Source: Asterias amurensis (lineage: Eukaryota; Echinodermata; Asteroidea; Forcipulatida; Asteriidae). Taken from it: a DNA stretch of 64,000 bases. Made by a program: the position numbers and the translations under genes. The stretch lies in assembly GCF_032118995.1 (NCBI RefSeq), contig NC_092652.1, positions 25,781,044 through 25,845,043 of the forward strand, written 5' to 3'. The notes below the pieces were generated by a model that did not search any database, was not told where the DNA came from, and was given only the letters and a program-made list of their open reading frames with translations. Of the stretch, positions 30,896 through 41,600 are shown piece after piece. Numbering within the stretch: the stretch's first letter is position 1; the number at the start of each line of letters is the position of its first letter.

Positions 30896-31592
30896 AACTG
30901 TCACAACACATACGCTAGTCAAATCTTCTTTTCTTTGACATCAACAGATTACCCCCCCCCCCCCCCTCCACCACAAAAAAAAAAAACCAAAACATCACAA
31001 AAAGTAACAACATGTAAGCATTCCGAAAAGCCATGACAATTTTATACACTAAAATCAAAAGGCGATAAACGTGCAACTGGCATAGTACGTGTATGTCTAG
31101 TACTACTTACATGTTGTGAACAGTCGTGAAACCGTCCTCCCTGTGGACGTTACGACACTCCACGGGAAAGGTAAAAACAAAAAAGGAATTCCATTTGGAA
31201 ATATAATTTCACAACCTCAAAATAATATTTTGAGGATACGCTATATCTTACTTTCTTTCTGTACATTGAAACTTTAAACAAAAAGTCACACTGTTGAAAA
31301 TAGAGCTAGTTTGCCTGCCGTCTTGGGGTAAATTGGATGTTTGTGTGTCATGTATAATGAAATGAGTTTGGGGTGTTTCTGAAAAGAACCGTGGTGTTCA
31401 ACTCTGTTTAGTTGTCATTGGCGTTCGGGACACTTTTGTCATAAGTTGTATTCGTTAGCGATTTGTAAGGAGAGACGCAAAGGCGCTCTGAGCCGGGGCC
31501 TAGAGTATATATATTTTTTGAACAACTTCAACATTTTAAGCGGGTGACAGAATGGCATTCGAATGTCCAAAGTATTCATGGCGTTTATCTGT
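30896..31592. other. Gene-free stretch with a C16 tract
   Basis: Poly-C at 30951-30966 is followed by an A-rich run. No supported gene. Confidence 0.4.
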
Positions 31593-31733
31593 CAAATGGG
31601 AGACTTTTGGGACGCTTGGTGGCAGCAGACCTACCAGGTAATCTCGGTCATGTGCGCATGCTCAGAACTACGTAAACAATTGAAATTTACCTGGTAAGTC
31701 TGCTGCCACCTAGCGTTCAAAAGTCTCCCATTG
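31593..31733. mobile_element. Small palindromic element (family H)
   Basis: CAAATGGGAGACTTTTGGGA at 31593 pairs with its complement ending CAAAAGTCTCCCATTGG, and GGTGGCAGCAGACCTACCAG pairs with CTGGTAAGTCTGCTGCCACC. The loop is ~40 bp. The arms are near-perfect, so this is probably a young insertion. Confidence 0.82.
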
Positions 31734-32312
31734 GCAACGAATGGCCACTTATAATCAGCGTATTCTGACGCCAGCTTTCCATCTAACGTGCATGTACAGT
31801 TTAGGTAGCGTTTTTCAGTGGCCCTTCTTCCATTAGGGGCCTTGATATAATGCTTGATCTGCAGTTGAGGCGTATTTTTGGATTTTGCCAAAATGTCGAG
31901 GAAACGATCAGTAGTCTAACGATGTTAGCTCTAATCGCTATTATGACAGGCGCTTTTTATTTTATTATTAAATTGATTTCATGCAAAATGTGTAATCGGT
32001 TTTCACTATTTTCTCGTGACGCAGAAGGCCGATCGAACTCAAACTTCCACAGGTTTGTCAGTTCTCAACCATATTCATAAATACTCCAGACAGTCTCGCT
32101 ATTCATATTGGTGGAGAGTGCGTCATGTGGGGGTGTTTAAACGATTGATAAAAACCAACTGGAGCTGTTTATACCGGTTGTTTTCGTATACGTTCAGAAG
32201 CATACTACTCGTTAGCCCTATATAGGACTCTTTCTCTGTACACAGGAACACTGTAGTACAAAACGAAAGTGTAAGGCCGCCAGGGCTAACTACGCGTTAG
32301 TCTTACGCGTTT

Positions 32313-32414
32313 GTCTTGGTGCAATACGTTTCTCGTTACGGGCGATGCGGGCACTGTTGTTAAGTTGGCTGCGCTGTGTGTGAAAGTAAAACGAGAAACG
32401 ATTTGCACCAAGAC
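32313..32414. mobile_element. Small palindromic element (family I)
   Basis: Arms GTCTTGGTGCAATACGTTTC and its complement GAAACGATTTGCACCAAGAC, loop ~50 bp. A relative with arms TAGTCTTGGTGCAAGAC lies at 43773-43909 in the RhoBTB-type gene. Confidence 0.8.
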
Positions 32415-33050
32415 TAAGTACGCCCACAATGCATATCCGAAAACTGTCTGTCATAAAAATGCAACACACGTACATAGCTCAAGGTTGTCGGAAAACGGAT
32501 GTTTTACAGAGTTTCTTACTTTATTGCGCTAATAGTGATAGCTAATAAAGTGGGGGCGTTTTTCGTGGCTGAGATGCAGAAGAATAACCGCGATCTAAGA
32601 CTTGAATTAAGTCTATAATGAACAGAGTATTCACAGACGAATTACTCACTTTTTCCAATAGAGGATACCAAAAGGACCTTATGTACAATAAAACAAGTAG
32701 CTTAAAAAGGGTTCTCCATCACATTGTTACATTTTCAAACTTCAGAAACAAACAAGAACGACAGGAGCAAAACAGATGCAAAATACAGCAATAAACAAAA
32801 ACAAAGCACATTATTTCAAATGAAATCACTGCTCATTGGTTTAAATAAATACGATTGCAAAACAGAGAATATAAAAAAGGCTTTTAAAACATAAAAACCA
32901 GTCTATAAATCACCGCCTCCTAAGAAACAATTTAACCATAACAAAGTAAAAACAATCAAGTGCAACTATACAATAACTACATTGCAACGATGATATCATT
33001 AAGATGAATATGTAATTAGAAACAAATCAAATACGATTGAAAAGAACCCT
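32415..33050. other. Gene-free AT-rich stretch
   Basis: A-rich (for example ACAAAACAAGTAG, AAACAAACAAG). No repeat identity with other parts of the window and no supported gene. Confidence 0.4.
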
Positions 33051-33442
33051 TTAAAGGCAGTGGACACTATTGGTAATTAGTCAAAATAATTATTAGCATA
33101 GAACCTTATTTGGTAACAAGTTTTGGGGAGAGGTTGAAAGTATAGAACATGGCGAGAAACGGCTCCCTCTAAAGTGATGTATAGTTTTCGAGAAAGAAGT
33201 AATTTTCCACGGATTTGATTTCGAGACGTCAGATTTAGAACTTGAGATCACGAAATCAAGCATCTGAAATGCACACAACTTCGTGTGACAAGGGTGTTTT
33301 TTTTTCTTTCATTATTATCTCGCAACTTTGACGACCAATTGAGCTCAAATTTTCACAGGTTTGTTATTTTATGCACATGTTAAAATACACCCAGTGAGGA
33401 GACTGGTCTTTGACAATTACCAATAGTGTCCATTGTCTTGAA
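33051..33442 (-). mobile_element. Family A TIR element
   Basis: TTAAAGGCAGTGGACACTAT to AGTGTCCATTGTCTTGAA, full interior. Confidence 0.88.
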
Positions 33443-33701
33443 GCATTAGGGGGCCGATATTAAAATACATAATTACACTGTAAAAGGTACAAAGACAACA
33501 AATAAATTGATCCTACCTTCAAAACAAGGTATGTTTTTATTCCAAGCAGAATCGTCGAAACGTCCGAGCTTCGACTTTGGTCCTAAACACTAATCATCAG
33601 AAAACAGTTACGTACCATTTTTCAGGGCCTTGGGTCAACCCAGGTCACAATCTTCAAAAATCTGCAAAACATTATGACAACATTATTTTAGTTTAAACGA
33701 T

Positions 33702-33857
33702 CAGGGGTGGATTTCACAAAGAGTTAAGACTTAAGTCGAGTTACCTAATTTAGGAATAGCCTCAAGTTTTTAATGTCTCATAGGACTAGTCCCAAGTTAG
33801 GACTAGCCCTAACTCTTTGTATTAAAAATCAAAGAGAATGGTGAAATCGACCACAGG
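33702..33857. mobile_element. Palindromic MITE family B, variant subfamily
   Basis: GGTGGATTTCACAAAGAGTT, ATAGGACTAGTCCCAAGTTA, GGACTAGCCCTAACTCTTTG and GTGAAATCGACCAC. It resembles 46699-46852, with GACTAGTCC motifs in place of GATTAATCC. Confidence 0.7.
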
Positions 33858-34565
33858 ACCTTATGAATAGATACCGAAACCGACCGCCATTTTCAATCAT
33901 TACAACAAAACACAACATTTGCCACTTATTTGGTTAATTAAGATTTTATTTTAATTTGAGAACAAGTGAAAACGTGGCGGTTGGATTGTGAATCTCTTCC
34001 AATCATTTTAGTTGAGGAGAGAATAACTTCAAAGAATTACTGTCGAAATGAAAACCATCTTATACCTTTGGGAAGACATCTAGTTTGAGAGTGACTTCTT
34101 GAAATGCCGAAACGGTGTATGCCGACTCCATTCATCCAGTGGTCTGAGGAGAGAGTGAATGTAGGACAGCAAGGCCAGCTGGAATGTGGCTTTTTTCGCT
34201 GTAGCTCATTGAACAACGGTAGATTAAAGCTTGACTATATAAATGAAGAGATTTTAGGAACCCAAAACCCGTTATGTGTTAGAATGTTCTACAGAATTGT
34301 ACATGGTGTTTGCATAATGAGGAGGTTGCCATTGTCAATACACAGCTTCGCTTTACTTCAAACTGGAAATGTACAACTGAAGCCCGAAATGTGAGGCCAT
34401 TGTGTGATTGGAATCTCACGAATTCTTTACAGGATCGGGGGGGGGGGGGCGTCTTCTAAGAGTAAAGTAGTGTGTTTAAGTATGAAAACATGGGGGGGTT
34501 GCCGTCTTCGCCAAGTGGGGTAGATGAGACAGGGGTTAAAAGTCACACAAAACACTCACTATATA
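33858..34565. other. Gene-free stretch; weak open frame 34104-34394
   Basis: The plus-strand frame from the ATG at 34104 is open for 96 codons but shows no signal peptide, domain or repeat that I can name. A poly-G tract lies near 34438. I treat it as probably non-coding. Confidence 0.3.
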
Positions 34566-34660
34566 GGGTGCATTCGATTAGCCTCCCGATGTGGCGGTTT
34601 TTTTTTCCAGGACGAACGTGGGTACATAGTTACCCCACGTTCGTCCTGGAAAAGTCGCCT
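34566..34660. mobile_element. Palindromic element family F, left arm and hairpin only
   Basis: GGGTGCATTCGATTAGCCTC is followed by a perfect hairpin CCAGGACGAACGTGGG / CCCACGTTCGTCCTGG. The full palindrome is at 54449-54603. Confidence 0.75.
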
Positions 34661-35458
34661 ATTTTGTTTTCCAGTACGAACGTGTGCAGATGTTTACCCA
34701 CGCTCCACCTGAAAAAAAAAAAAAAAAACCCAGACACATCATCACGTGAGCCTTCTCGTCGTGACGTCAGTGCACCTCGGGTCAGCCCCAAGTGACCCTG
34801 TCCACAAGCGGGGCTCTTGGGGCTGATATTCATAACGGGAAAATTTGCCGTGATTTTGTGACTTGTTTTCTTTCTTTTTGAAGCATTTTTTTACGTACAA
34901 TTTGCTCTTTTTGAAATTTGATTTGCACCGATTTTTTTATATGGTCTTCGTTTCAATTTACTGGTACATTATTTTGGTTGAGACTTGCAGAAAAGGCCGA
35001 AAATAACCGAATTCCAGAAGCTCTTTTGACTATTCACACAGAGGTCACGCACGAAAAACGGAGCATAATTTGCAGATAAAGGGAAAGGAAATTTGGTGAC
35101 CTGCGGGTAGACTGGACACCGGTGTGGCAACAGATTCTCTCTCCCCAGAGATTCTGTCTCCAATTATGACAAAGTTCTTCCGATAGCGCACTCTTTTTAA
35201 TCATCCTCCTTCAGAGCAAATGTTAACCTCCTACAAGGGGGGGGGGGGGGACACAAAATCCCCGGCGGACAGAATTCACTGGGACACCTGGGGCCTTATT
35301 CATTAAGCCTTCTTAGGCCTTAGTAAGCATATAATACTAGGTCTTTCTTAGCGAGTTGCGTCATATTCACGAAGCACTCGTAACTTCAATCGAGTTCGTA
35401 AGTTCTTACTCGTGCTACGTGGGGTGTTTTCGGCTTCGTAGCGTTTTCTTAAAGGGAA
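34661..35458. other. Gene-free stretch with poly-A and poly-G tracts
   Basis: A-run of 18 near 34712 and G13 near 35238. Around 34750-34830 is CpG-richer (CGTCGTGACGTCAG, CACAAGCGGGGC). No supported gene. Confidence 0.4.
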
Positions 35459-35782
35459 GGTACACGTTTGGTAATTGCTCAAAACAAATATTACTTTACA
35501 AAACATTGTGCGAAACGACTCCCTCTGAAGTAAAGTAGTTCTTGAGAAAGAGGTAATGTCTCACTAAAATAATAAAAGACTTCTAGCTAGAAGTATTTTA
35601 TTCTTATCTGAAAGCACACAATTTCGTCCAACAAGGGTGTTTTTCTTTCATAATTTTCTCGCAACTTCGATGACCAATTGAGCCCAAATTTTCACAGGTT
35701 TGTTATTTTATGCGTATGATGGGATACACAAAGTAAGAAGACTGGTCTTTGACAATTACCAAACGTGTACCTTCCCTATAAG
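35459..35782 (-). mobile_element. Family A relative with different termini (GGGAAGGTACACGTTTGG)
   Basis: Ends are TTAAAGGGAAGGTACACGTT and AACGTGTACCTTCCC, instead of the GGCAGTGGACACTATTGG type. The interior keeps the family A blocks (ACTCCCTCTGAAGTA, GAGAAAGAGGTAAT, CTCGCAACTTCGATGACCAA) plus the ATAATAAAAGACTTC middle. The second copy is at 41969-42325. Confidence 0.85.
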
Positions 35783-35980
35783 CCCCTTTTCAACATTCCC
35801 GGCCAACATGGCGAATTTTTCTCAATGTTTGCTAAATATTACAAAATTAGCTTTATGTGAAAGGACAGCTTTTGATATGTTCTACATTCCTTGCGAAATT
35901 TTCTAAATCATTGCGTTTTTTTTTTTTTTTTTTCATCATTAGATATTTATTTATGTTTGTATTTATTTAATTATGTATTA

Positions 35981-36267
35981 TTTGGTTTGCGGTAACACCA
36001 AGTTAGTCGAAACGTTGAGACCAATTCAGAACTGACTCCGCGGCAGTACAGTTAATTACGATCCTATAAGCTAAAGTAGTAATCCAGTCTTATTTCTATA
36101 CCATCCGCCCTGGTAATAGTTAAAAAGCAGGACAGTTTTTTTCAGAACTGAGAAGTCTCCCGAACCTCCGTTTATCTACTCCGCGGCAGTAGAATAAAGC
36201 AAGACAGTTCCCTAAGAACAACTCTACCTGGCAATTAGATACACACATGGTGTTACCGCAAACCAAA
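35981..36267. mobile_element. TIR element with perfect 20-bp ends (family G)
   Basis: TTTGGTTTGCGGTAACACCA at 35981-36000 and its exact complement at 36248-36267. The interior contains ACTCCGCGGCAGTA twice. A lone terminus (TGGTGTTACCGCAAACCA) lies at 50672-50690. Confidence 0.85.
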
Positions 36268-36503
36268 TATTATATACATTGATACCTCACCATGCAATGC
36301 CTCAAATCCTATATATTTAATTATGACTATTAATTTGTTGTTATGATTATTCGTTACTACTATTATTATTACTTCTCATTTAAATTTAGTTGTGTTTTGT
36401 GTATTGTTATTTTGGTTTTAAATTAGTTCGTCTGGTTGGTGTTTCTGCTCTTGTTTTGCTATGCGGTTTTTTAAGTTACGGTGCATACGGCCCCCGATAC
36501 TTA

Positions 36504-36625
36504 AGCCTTTTCGAAACCTCGGCTTCGGCTTCAGGCTCCGTCCTCTCGTCTGAAGCAAAGCACGCGCAAATTGTCAATACAAATCTAGCCTGAGCCGAAT
36601 CCAAAGCCGAAGTTTCGAGTAGGGT
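36504..36625. mobile_element. Palindromic element family C, second copy
   Basis: GCCTTTTCGAAACCTCGGCT at the left, CCAAAGCCGAAGTTTCGAGT at the right, with TGAGCCGAATCC as in the copy at 9785-9886. Confidence 0.75.
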
Positions 36626-37689
36626 CTACGCATCCCACCCAATGTAACCCCCGACAAAACATTAATAGAAAGTGCTGAACGCAATTACGCCCTCTGTTGG
36701 TCAAAAGGAGCAGAATAATTATTGTATCGCCCATTGTGACTGGCAACTGCGACCACCTCTCGGATTGGAGATAGTGGGGAAGTTCAATTATCGAAAATAA
36801 CACAGAAATTCAAAATCAGATAAATGATTTTAAAGACAAATGGTACTAATCTGTAAAACTCACACTTAAATATGTGCTCATTTTCAGTGGAAGGGAGTTA
36901 AAATGTCCATGTCTATGGGTGTTTTTGTACATTGACATTTTCTGTTTAGAGAAATTAAGTTCTTAATTAATTTATACATTTCCTGTTTAGAGAAATTAAG
37001 TTCTTAATTAATTTTTAATATAATAAAAGAAAATGTCAGTGCATACCTCCCACTATTTTTCTATCATCTACTCTTAAAACTAAGTTCACTTCTTTTATTT
37101 GAGTTTTCAAAAGGATTTCAATGAAACAGCAACATTACAAAATGTTTTTTTCCCACAAAATACTTTATTCAAATATTAGCATTGTAGTAACATAATAAAT
37201 TCATAAAAGGGGAAAACATTTTATAATGGCAAGTTGTACTTCAACATCCTTTAACACTATTGAAGTGATATATGAATATATACATGCATAAATGACTGTC
37301 ATAGGCCAAACAGTATATCGTCGGCTGAGTTCTATTTAAACTGAGGTATTTTAATACCTCATTTTTAACAAATGAATTGAAAAATTCATTAAATTTGTTT
37401 GTATTTCATAAAGTGTCATATAATAATTTTCTTGCATAAGATTTAGGAATTAAGACTTTGGATGTTAAGTTAGAGACTGAAAAAACAAACAAATAGCTTT
37501 TGCAAACTGCTTATCTCTGCTAAATGAAATTGTTTGTGATCTGGGCTCAATTTCATAAAGCTGTTTAGCAGAAAATACTGCTTAACAAAATTTCTTTGCT
37601 AAGCATAAACAGAGTGGGGCACCAGTTTCGATATTGTAAACCTTTACAGAACTTTGGCTGGTAAGCTAACGAACCAGTTATTTTATCAT
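36626..37689. other. Gene-free AT-rich stretch with a short tandem duplication
   Basis: A ~39-bp segment (CTGTTTAGAGAAATTAAGTT and following bases) is duplicated in tandem at about 36942-37018. At 37548-37680 lies a one-sided relative of family D (CTCAATTTCATAAAGCTG). No gene seen. Confidence 0.5.
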
Positions 37690-37856
37690 ACAAATATAAT
37701 ATGGTTTGAGGGTGACTAGTCAATATTAGCTCCCCGAGGTATTGGAAGTTGACAAACTAGTTCCTGAGGTGAAGTCGAAGGAACTAGTTTGTCAACTTCC
37801 AATACCGAGGGGAGCTCATCGACTAGTCACCCGAAATAAACCATGTTATATTTGTT
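37690..37856. mobile_element. Palindromic element (family K)
   Basis: CAAATATAATATGGTTTGAG at the left mirrors AAACCATGTTATATTTG at the right. GGTGACTAGTC / GACTAGTCACC and GAACTAGTTTGTCAACTTCC against its complement make long arms around a ~15-bp loop. Confidence 0.82.
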
Positions 37857-38044
37857 TTACTATACTTCATACATATTCAATTACCGGAACATGAGTTTTG
37901 AGCAAGAGAAAATGATTTCTTTGAAACAAAATGCACATGATAAGTTTGTTCATGTGTTGGATGTCGCTTAGAGAGCGCTGTTCATGCGTGTATACAAAAC
38001 GGTGCCACGATCAATAGCGCCCGGTGATGACGTCGAGTGTTGGT

Positions 38045-38106
38045 AGTGCGCATGACAAGTAGAATAGCTCCCGGGGAACTATTACTTGTCATGCGCATTT
38101 ACCACT
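38045..38106. repeat. Short hairpin (AATGCGCATGACAAGTA type)
   Basis: GTGCGCATGACAAGTAGAAT pairs with ATTACTTGTCATGCGCAT around a CTCCCGGGGAAC loop. It is part of a GC-richer block with CGGTGATGACGTCGAG just upstream. Confidence 0.7.
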
Positions 38107-38199
38107 TGCGTGAATACTCATGTGCGCGTTTGGTAGTTAGCAAAATTAACACATGGCAGGTGATGATGAATGGACTTTTTGAACCATTTTTAGGCATTT

Positions 38200-38352
38200 A
38201 AAAGCACTTAAAAATTGTGCAAAAAAGGTTGTTTTTTCTTTCATTATTTTCTTGCAACTTTGAAAACCCTTTGAGCCAAGACCGATTTGTTGTTTTATAC
38301 ACCAAGTGAGAATACTAGTCTTTGACAGCTACCGAACATGTCCTAAGTCCTT
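38200..38352 (+). mobile_element. Family A right-end fragment
   Basis: GTTTTTTCTTTCATTATTTT, ACACCAAGTGAGAATACTAG and CTTTGACAGCTACCGAACAT. Only the right third is present; it sits just beyond the 3' end of the RhoBTB-type gene. Confidence 0.65.
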
Positions 38353-38434
38353 AAAAGCTGAATTTCACACCCCACACGCCTGATGTTCCTAAACTTATCA
38401 ATTTTATTTTGACCAATCTTCCCTCTGTTGTGTT

Positions 38435-38650
38435 CTACTGAACCTTACACGACTTGTCTTCCTTCTTGCCGTATTTTACTTTGTGCTCCTCCAGAGCTTT
38501 TAGGTAGCTGACCGGGGGCCAGCGTTGCTCATTTACATATTCCAGATTCTCTCCTTCCAGTGCCTTGAACTCTGACCTCTTCTGGAAGGCGATGAAGTTA
38601 CTTGCGACGAAGTGGAGGCACCAGGCTGCAAGCTGTTTTGAATTGTACAA
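38435..38650 (-). CDS. RhoBTB/RacA-type gene, terminal exon
   Basis: Acceptor CATTTTGTAG; ends in TAG at 38437-38435. Encodes [33 protein letters not shown] and a basic tail ending KSCKVQ. The N.E...RWPP.WYL-like block is the strongest tie to RhoBTB proteins. The last four residues (CKVQ) have the spacing of a CaaX box, though K at the second position is unusual. Confidence 0.93.
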   Translation of the reverse strand: MYNSKQLAAWCLHFVASNFIAFQKRSEFKALEGENLEYVNEQRWPPVSYLKALEEHKVKYGKKEDKSCKVQ

Positions 38651-41600
38651 CTACAAAATGAAAAAAAAAAAAATTATAAAAACCAAAAACCTATAGGTGG
38701 CATCTTTCAAATGAGTAAAAGTAAACATTACAGATAGGCACATTTGAAATGATTGGAGGGAAAATCTACAAATGGGCATCTTGGAAATGATTAAAGGTAT
38801 CTAGAGATGTGCATCTTGGAAATGATAGAAAGTAAAATCTACAGATAATATAATTTTATAATAATATCAAAGTCTTATATAGTGCATGCATTTACCAAAC
38901 AAGGTACTCAAGGCGCTCAAGTACTCAAGTATATACAAACTTTCAGAAAGATAGGTAATTGCAGTGATGAATTATGAGACCCAATTATTTAGCACCTTAT
39001 AAGGGTTTACAAGGTGCTACGGCGCGCGCATAAAGCAGCCACAGCCAGGAACAACGGGGCGAACCCCTTCTCTTTTCGAAACTGCACTGGGTTCTTTTAC
39101 ATGCGTTACACAACACATGGGACCAATGGCTCTATGTCCCATTCGAAGGCATCTTTGAAAGGATAAGACGCCAAATCTACAGACAGGCATCTTGGTAATA
39201 TAAGAAGTAAAATCTACAGATAGGCATCTTGTAAATGATAAGAAGTAATAGCTCCATTGAACATCTTGTTAAAAAATAGCAGTAAAGCATCTCTTTCTTG
39301 AAAGTTTTTGAAGCAGCCTACGTCACATCATGCAATTAACAGGAAACCGTGGTCAATGAAGGAAACATTTAAATGTGTCGTGGCTGAGCAGATAAGAACA
39401 CCAAATTAAAGCTCTGGTGCTTCTGTCAGAAGAGTAGCGATCAAGTCCCGTGACACTTGTGTTCCTGAGCAAGACACTCAACCATTACTGCTGCGCCCTT
39501 TCGATGGGACTCAGCACATTGATGCGCACCCCTAGGGGTGTGCTATAACGCTACATAAGAACCAAGTACAGTATGAAACATTTCGGATTTTAGATTTTCG
39601 GTACTGCGAAAGTATTGAGTATACAGAACTAACACACATCGGTGAATGGGTAAAAACCAAAAATTAATATATTTCTGATGCAAATTTAACATCTATGTGT
39701 ATTATATATCGTTGCGGTACCCGCTGCCAAAACATAGGATACGAACTGCCTCTAGCTAACGGGCAATCTCGTCGGTCTAGTTGGTATGACACTGCTCCAG
39801 AATTGCATGGGTCGTGGGTTCGAATCCCACCCGAGTAACATACCTGGGATATTTTGTTCACAGGACTCGGAAAAGTACCGAGCACACAGTGCTAACACTT
39901 ATCGGTGTATGGGTAAAAACCAAAACTTACTCATTTTTATCCCTGATGCAAATTTAACATCTATTACAAGCCATCTTTCGTTCATCAATCCAACATACCT
40001 GTGCCGTGTGTAGTAGTCCGATAACATCAACGTGTGCCTCCGCTATGCAGTTAGCCACGGCGACATCAACACCCTTGGTTATGTACAACTCACAGAGGTT
40101 CTTGAGTCGTTCTAGACCATAGCGGTCGGCCACAACCAGAATACCTACAGCATCACCGTCTTCGATGGGCGAGTGGTCCGTGTAGATGTACTCCAAGAGG
40201 GCTAAGAAACACTCGAGGCTTGTCTCTTCTATTTTGATCTGAGAGAAAACAGTGATGATCATCATTTGTCATGATTTTCCATCTTGTATGGAATTAAGGG
40301 ATCATTCAAATTCTCAATATTTGAAGGTAATATAGAGACTTTGTGTACTCATTTAAGAAAACACCCCCCCCCCCCTGCTCAAAGTAGTTCACTACTTATC
40401 AGACTCTGTTTTCGTGTCAGTATCAACGTGCGTTAAAATGTTCGTAAGTTTCATAATTTCGTTCCCTCAAAATAGTAGATACAAAATTCATTTGAAAATT
40501 GTTTGCCTGCAATAATTGATTGCCTCACCTCCGTCTGGGAGCTTTCAGCAAAAACTCCACTGAACATGCCAGCCATGAATTCACACCTTGACTTCAGCAA
40601 GACCTTGTGGGCGTGGACAATGGTTTCTAAGGAAATGAAAAAAGGATGAAAAAGGTATTCCTATTATTTATTGTTAACATTCTCAAATAAACCCTGGATA
40701 AGTGTTGGCCAAGAAAAGAGTAGGTGTGGTCTTGATGTTTCAGAGAGTATAATTGGTAGTCTAGTTAGTAAGAAACTGCTCTAGACTTGCAAAGGTCGTG
40801 GGTTCGAAATCCAACGAAGTAATATGCCTGTGATATTTTTTAAACAAACTCGGAAAAGTACTGATCAACAGTGCTCACACACATTAGTGTCAGGGCTCAA
40901 ACAACAAAGACTACCCATACCTTCTACTTTGAAACGGACGTCTGATAAGGTTTCTCGATTTAGGAACAGCCACTTTGCTCTCTTGCCCGTCTCATCGTTG
41001 AGGTATGTGCCGATGCTGGGGTTCAAGAATTCCTCCTCGTTCTGTAGATTCTTAACGATGTCTTGAAGATGAGGGAGATGGAAGACCTCAGATGCTTTGC
41101 ATAATGCAAAAAGATCCTCTTCACTGGCATCGTCTGAGATATTTGGAAGACCTTTATAGTTGAAGAAAAAAAAATAAAGGGTTTGTGATTATCTGAACCA
41201 AAATTTATTAGTTTCAATCTAAATGTCCTTTTTAATTTTTTTTTTTAGAGAGAGATCGACTAACATCACAAGGCCAAGGGCGGCCATTTCAAGGTGAAGG
41301 CTACACTTAACTGATTCGGGCTGTAAACCCAAATCAACTGTCATCAAGGGCATGGGTATGGCTGGAAGAGCAGAATGCACTACCTCCCCAACGGGTTACA
41401 AAGCAGTTATGGTCACAGCAGCCGATTTCACAAAATGCTAAGATTAACCCTATCTCGAGTTTAGGACAAGTAACCCATCCTAACTTAAGATGGGTTCAAT
41501 GCATCTTACGTCTTCCGATACGGAACTGAACTCGTCCTAGGTCCTAAGATTAATCCTAAGTTAGGAAGGGTTTGGTGAAACTGAAGGCAGGTGTCATGAC

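Noticed and set aside
39763..39840. Free tRNA genes from box A/box B matches (also 25661, 28509)
   Set aside because: Each is followed by a conserved SINE body, recurs with that body at several sites and lacks a T-run terminator after the acceptor stem.
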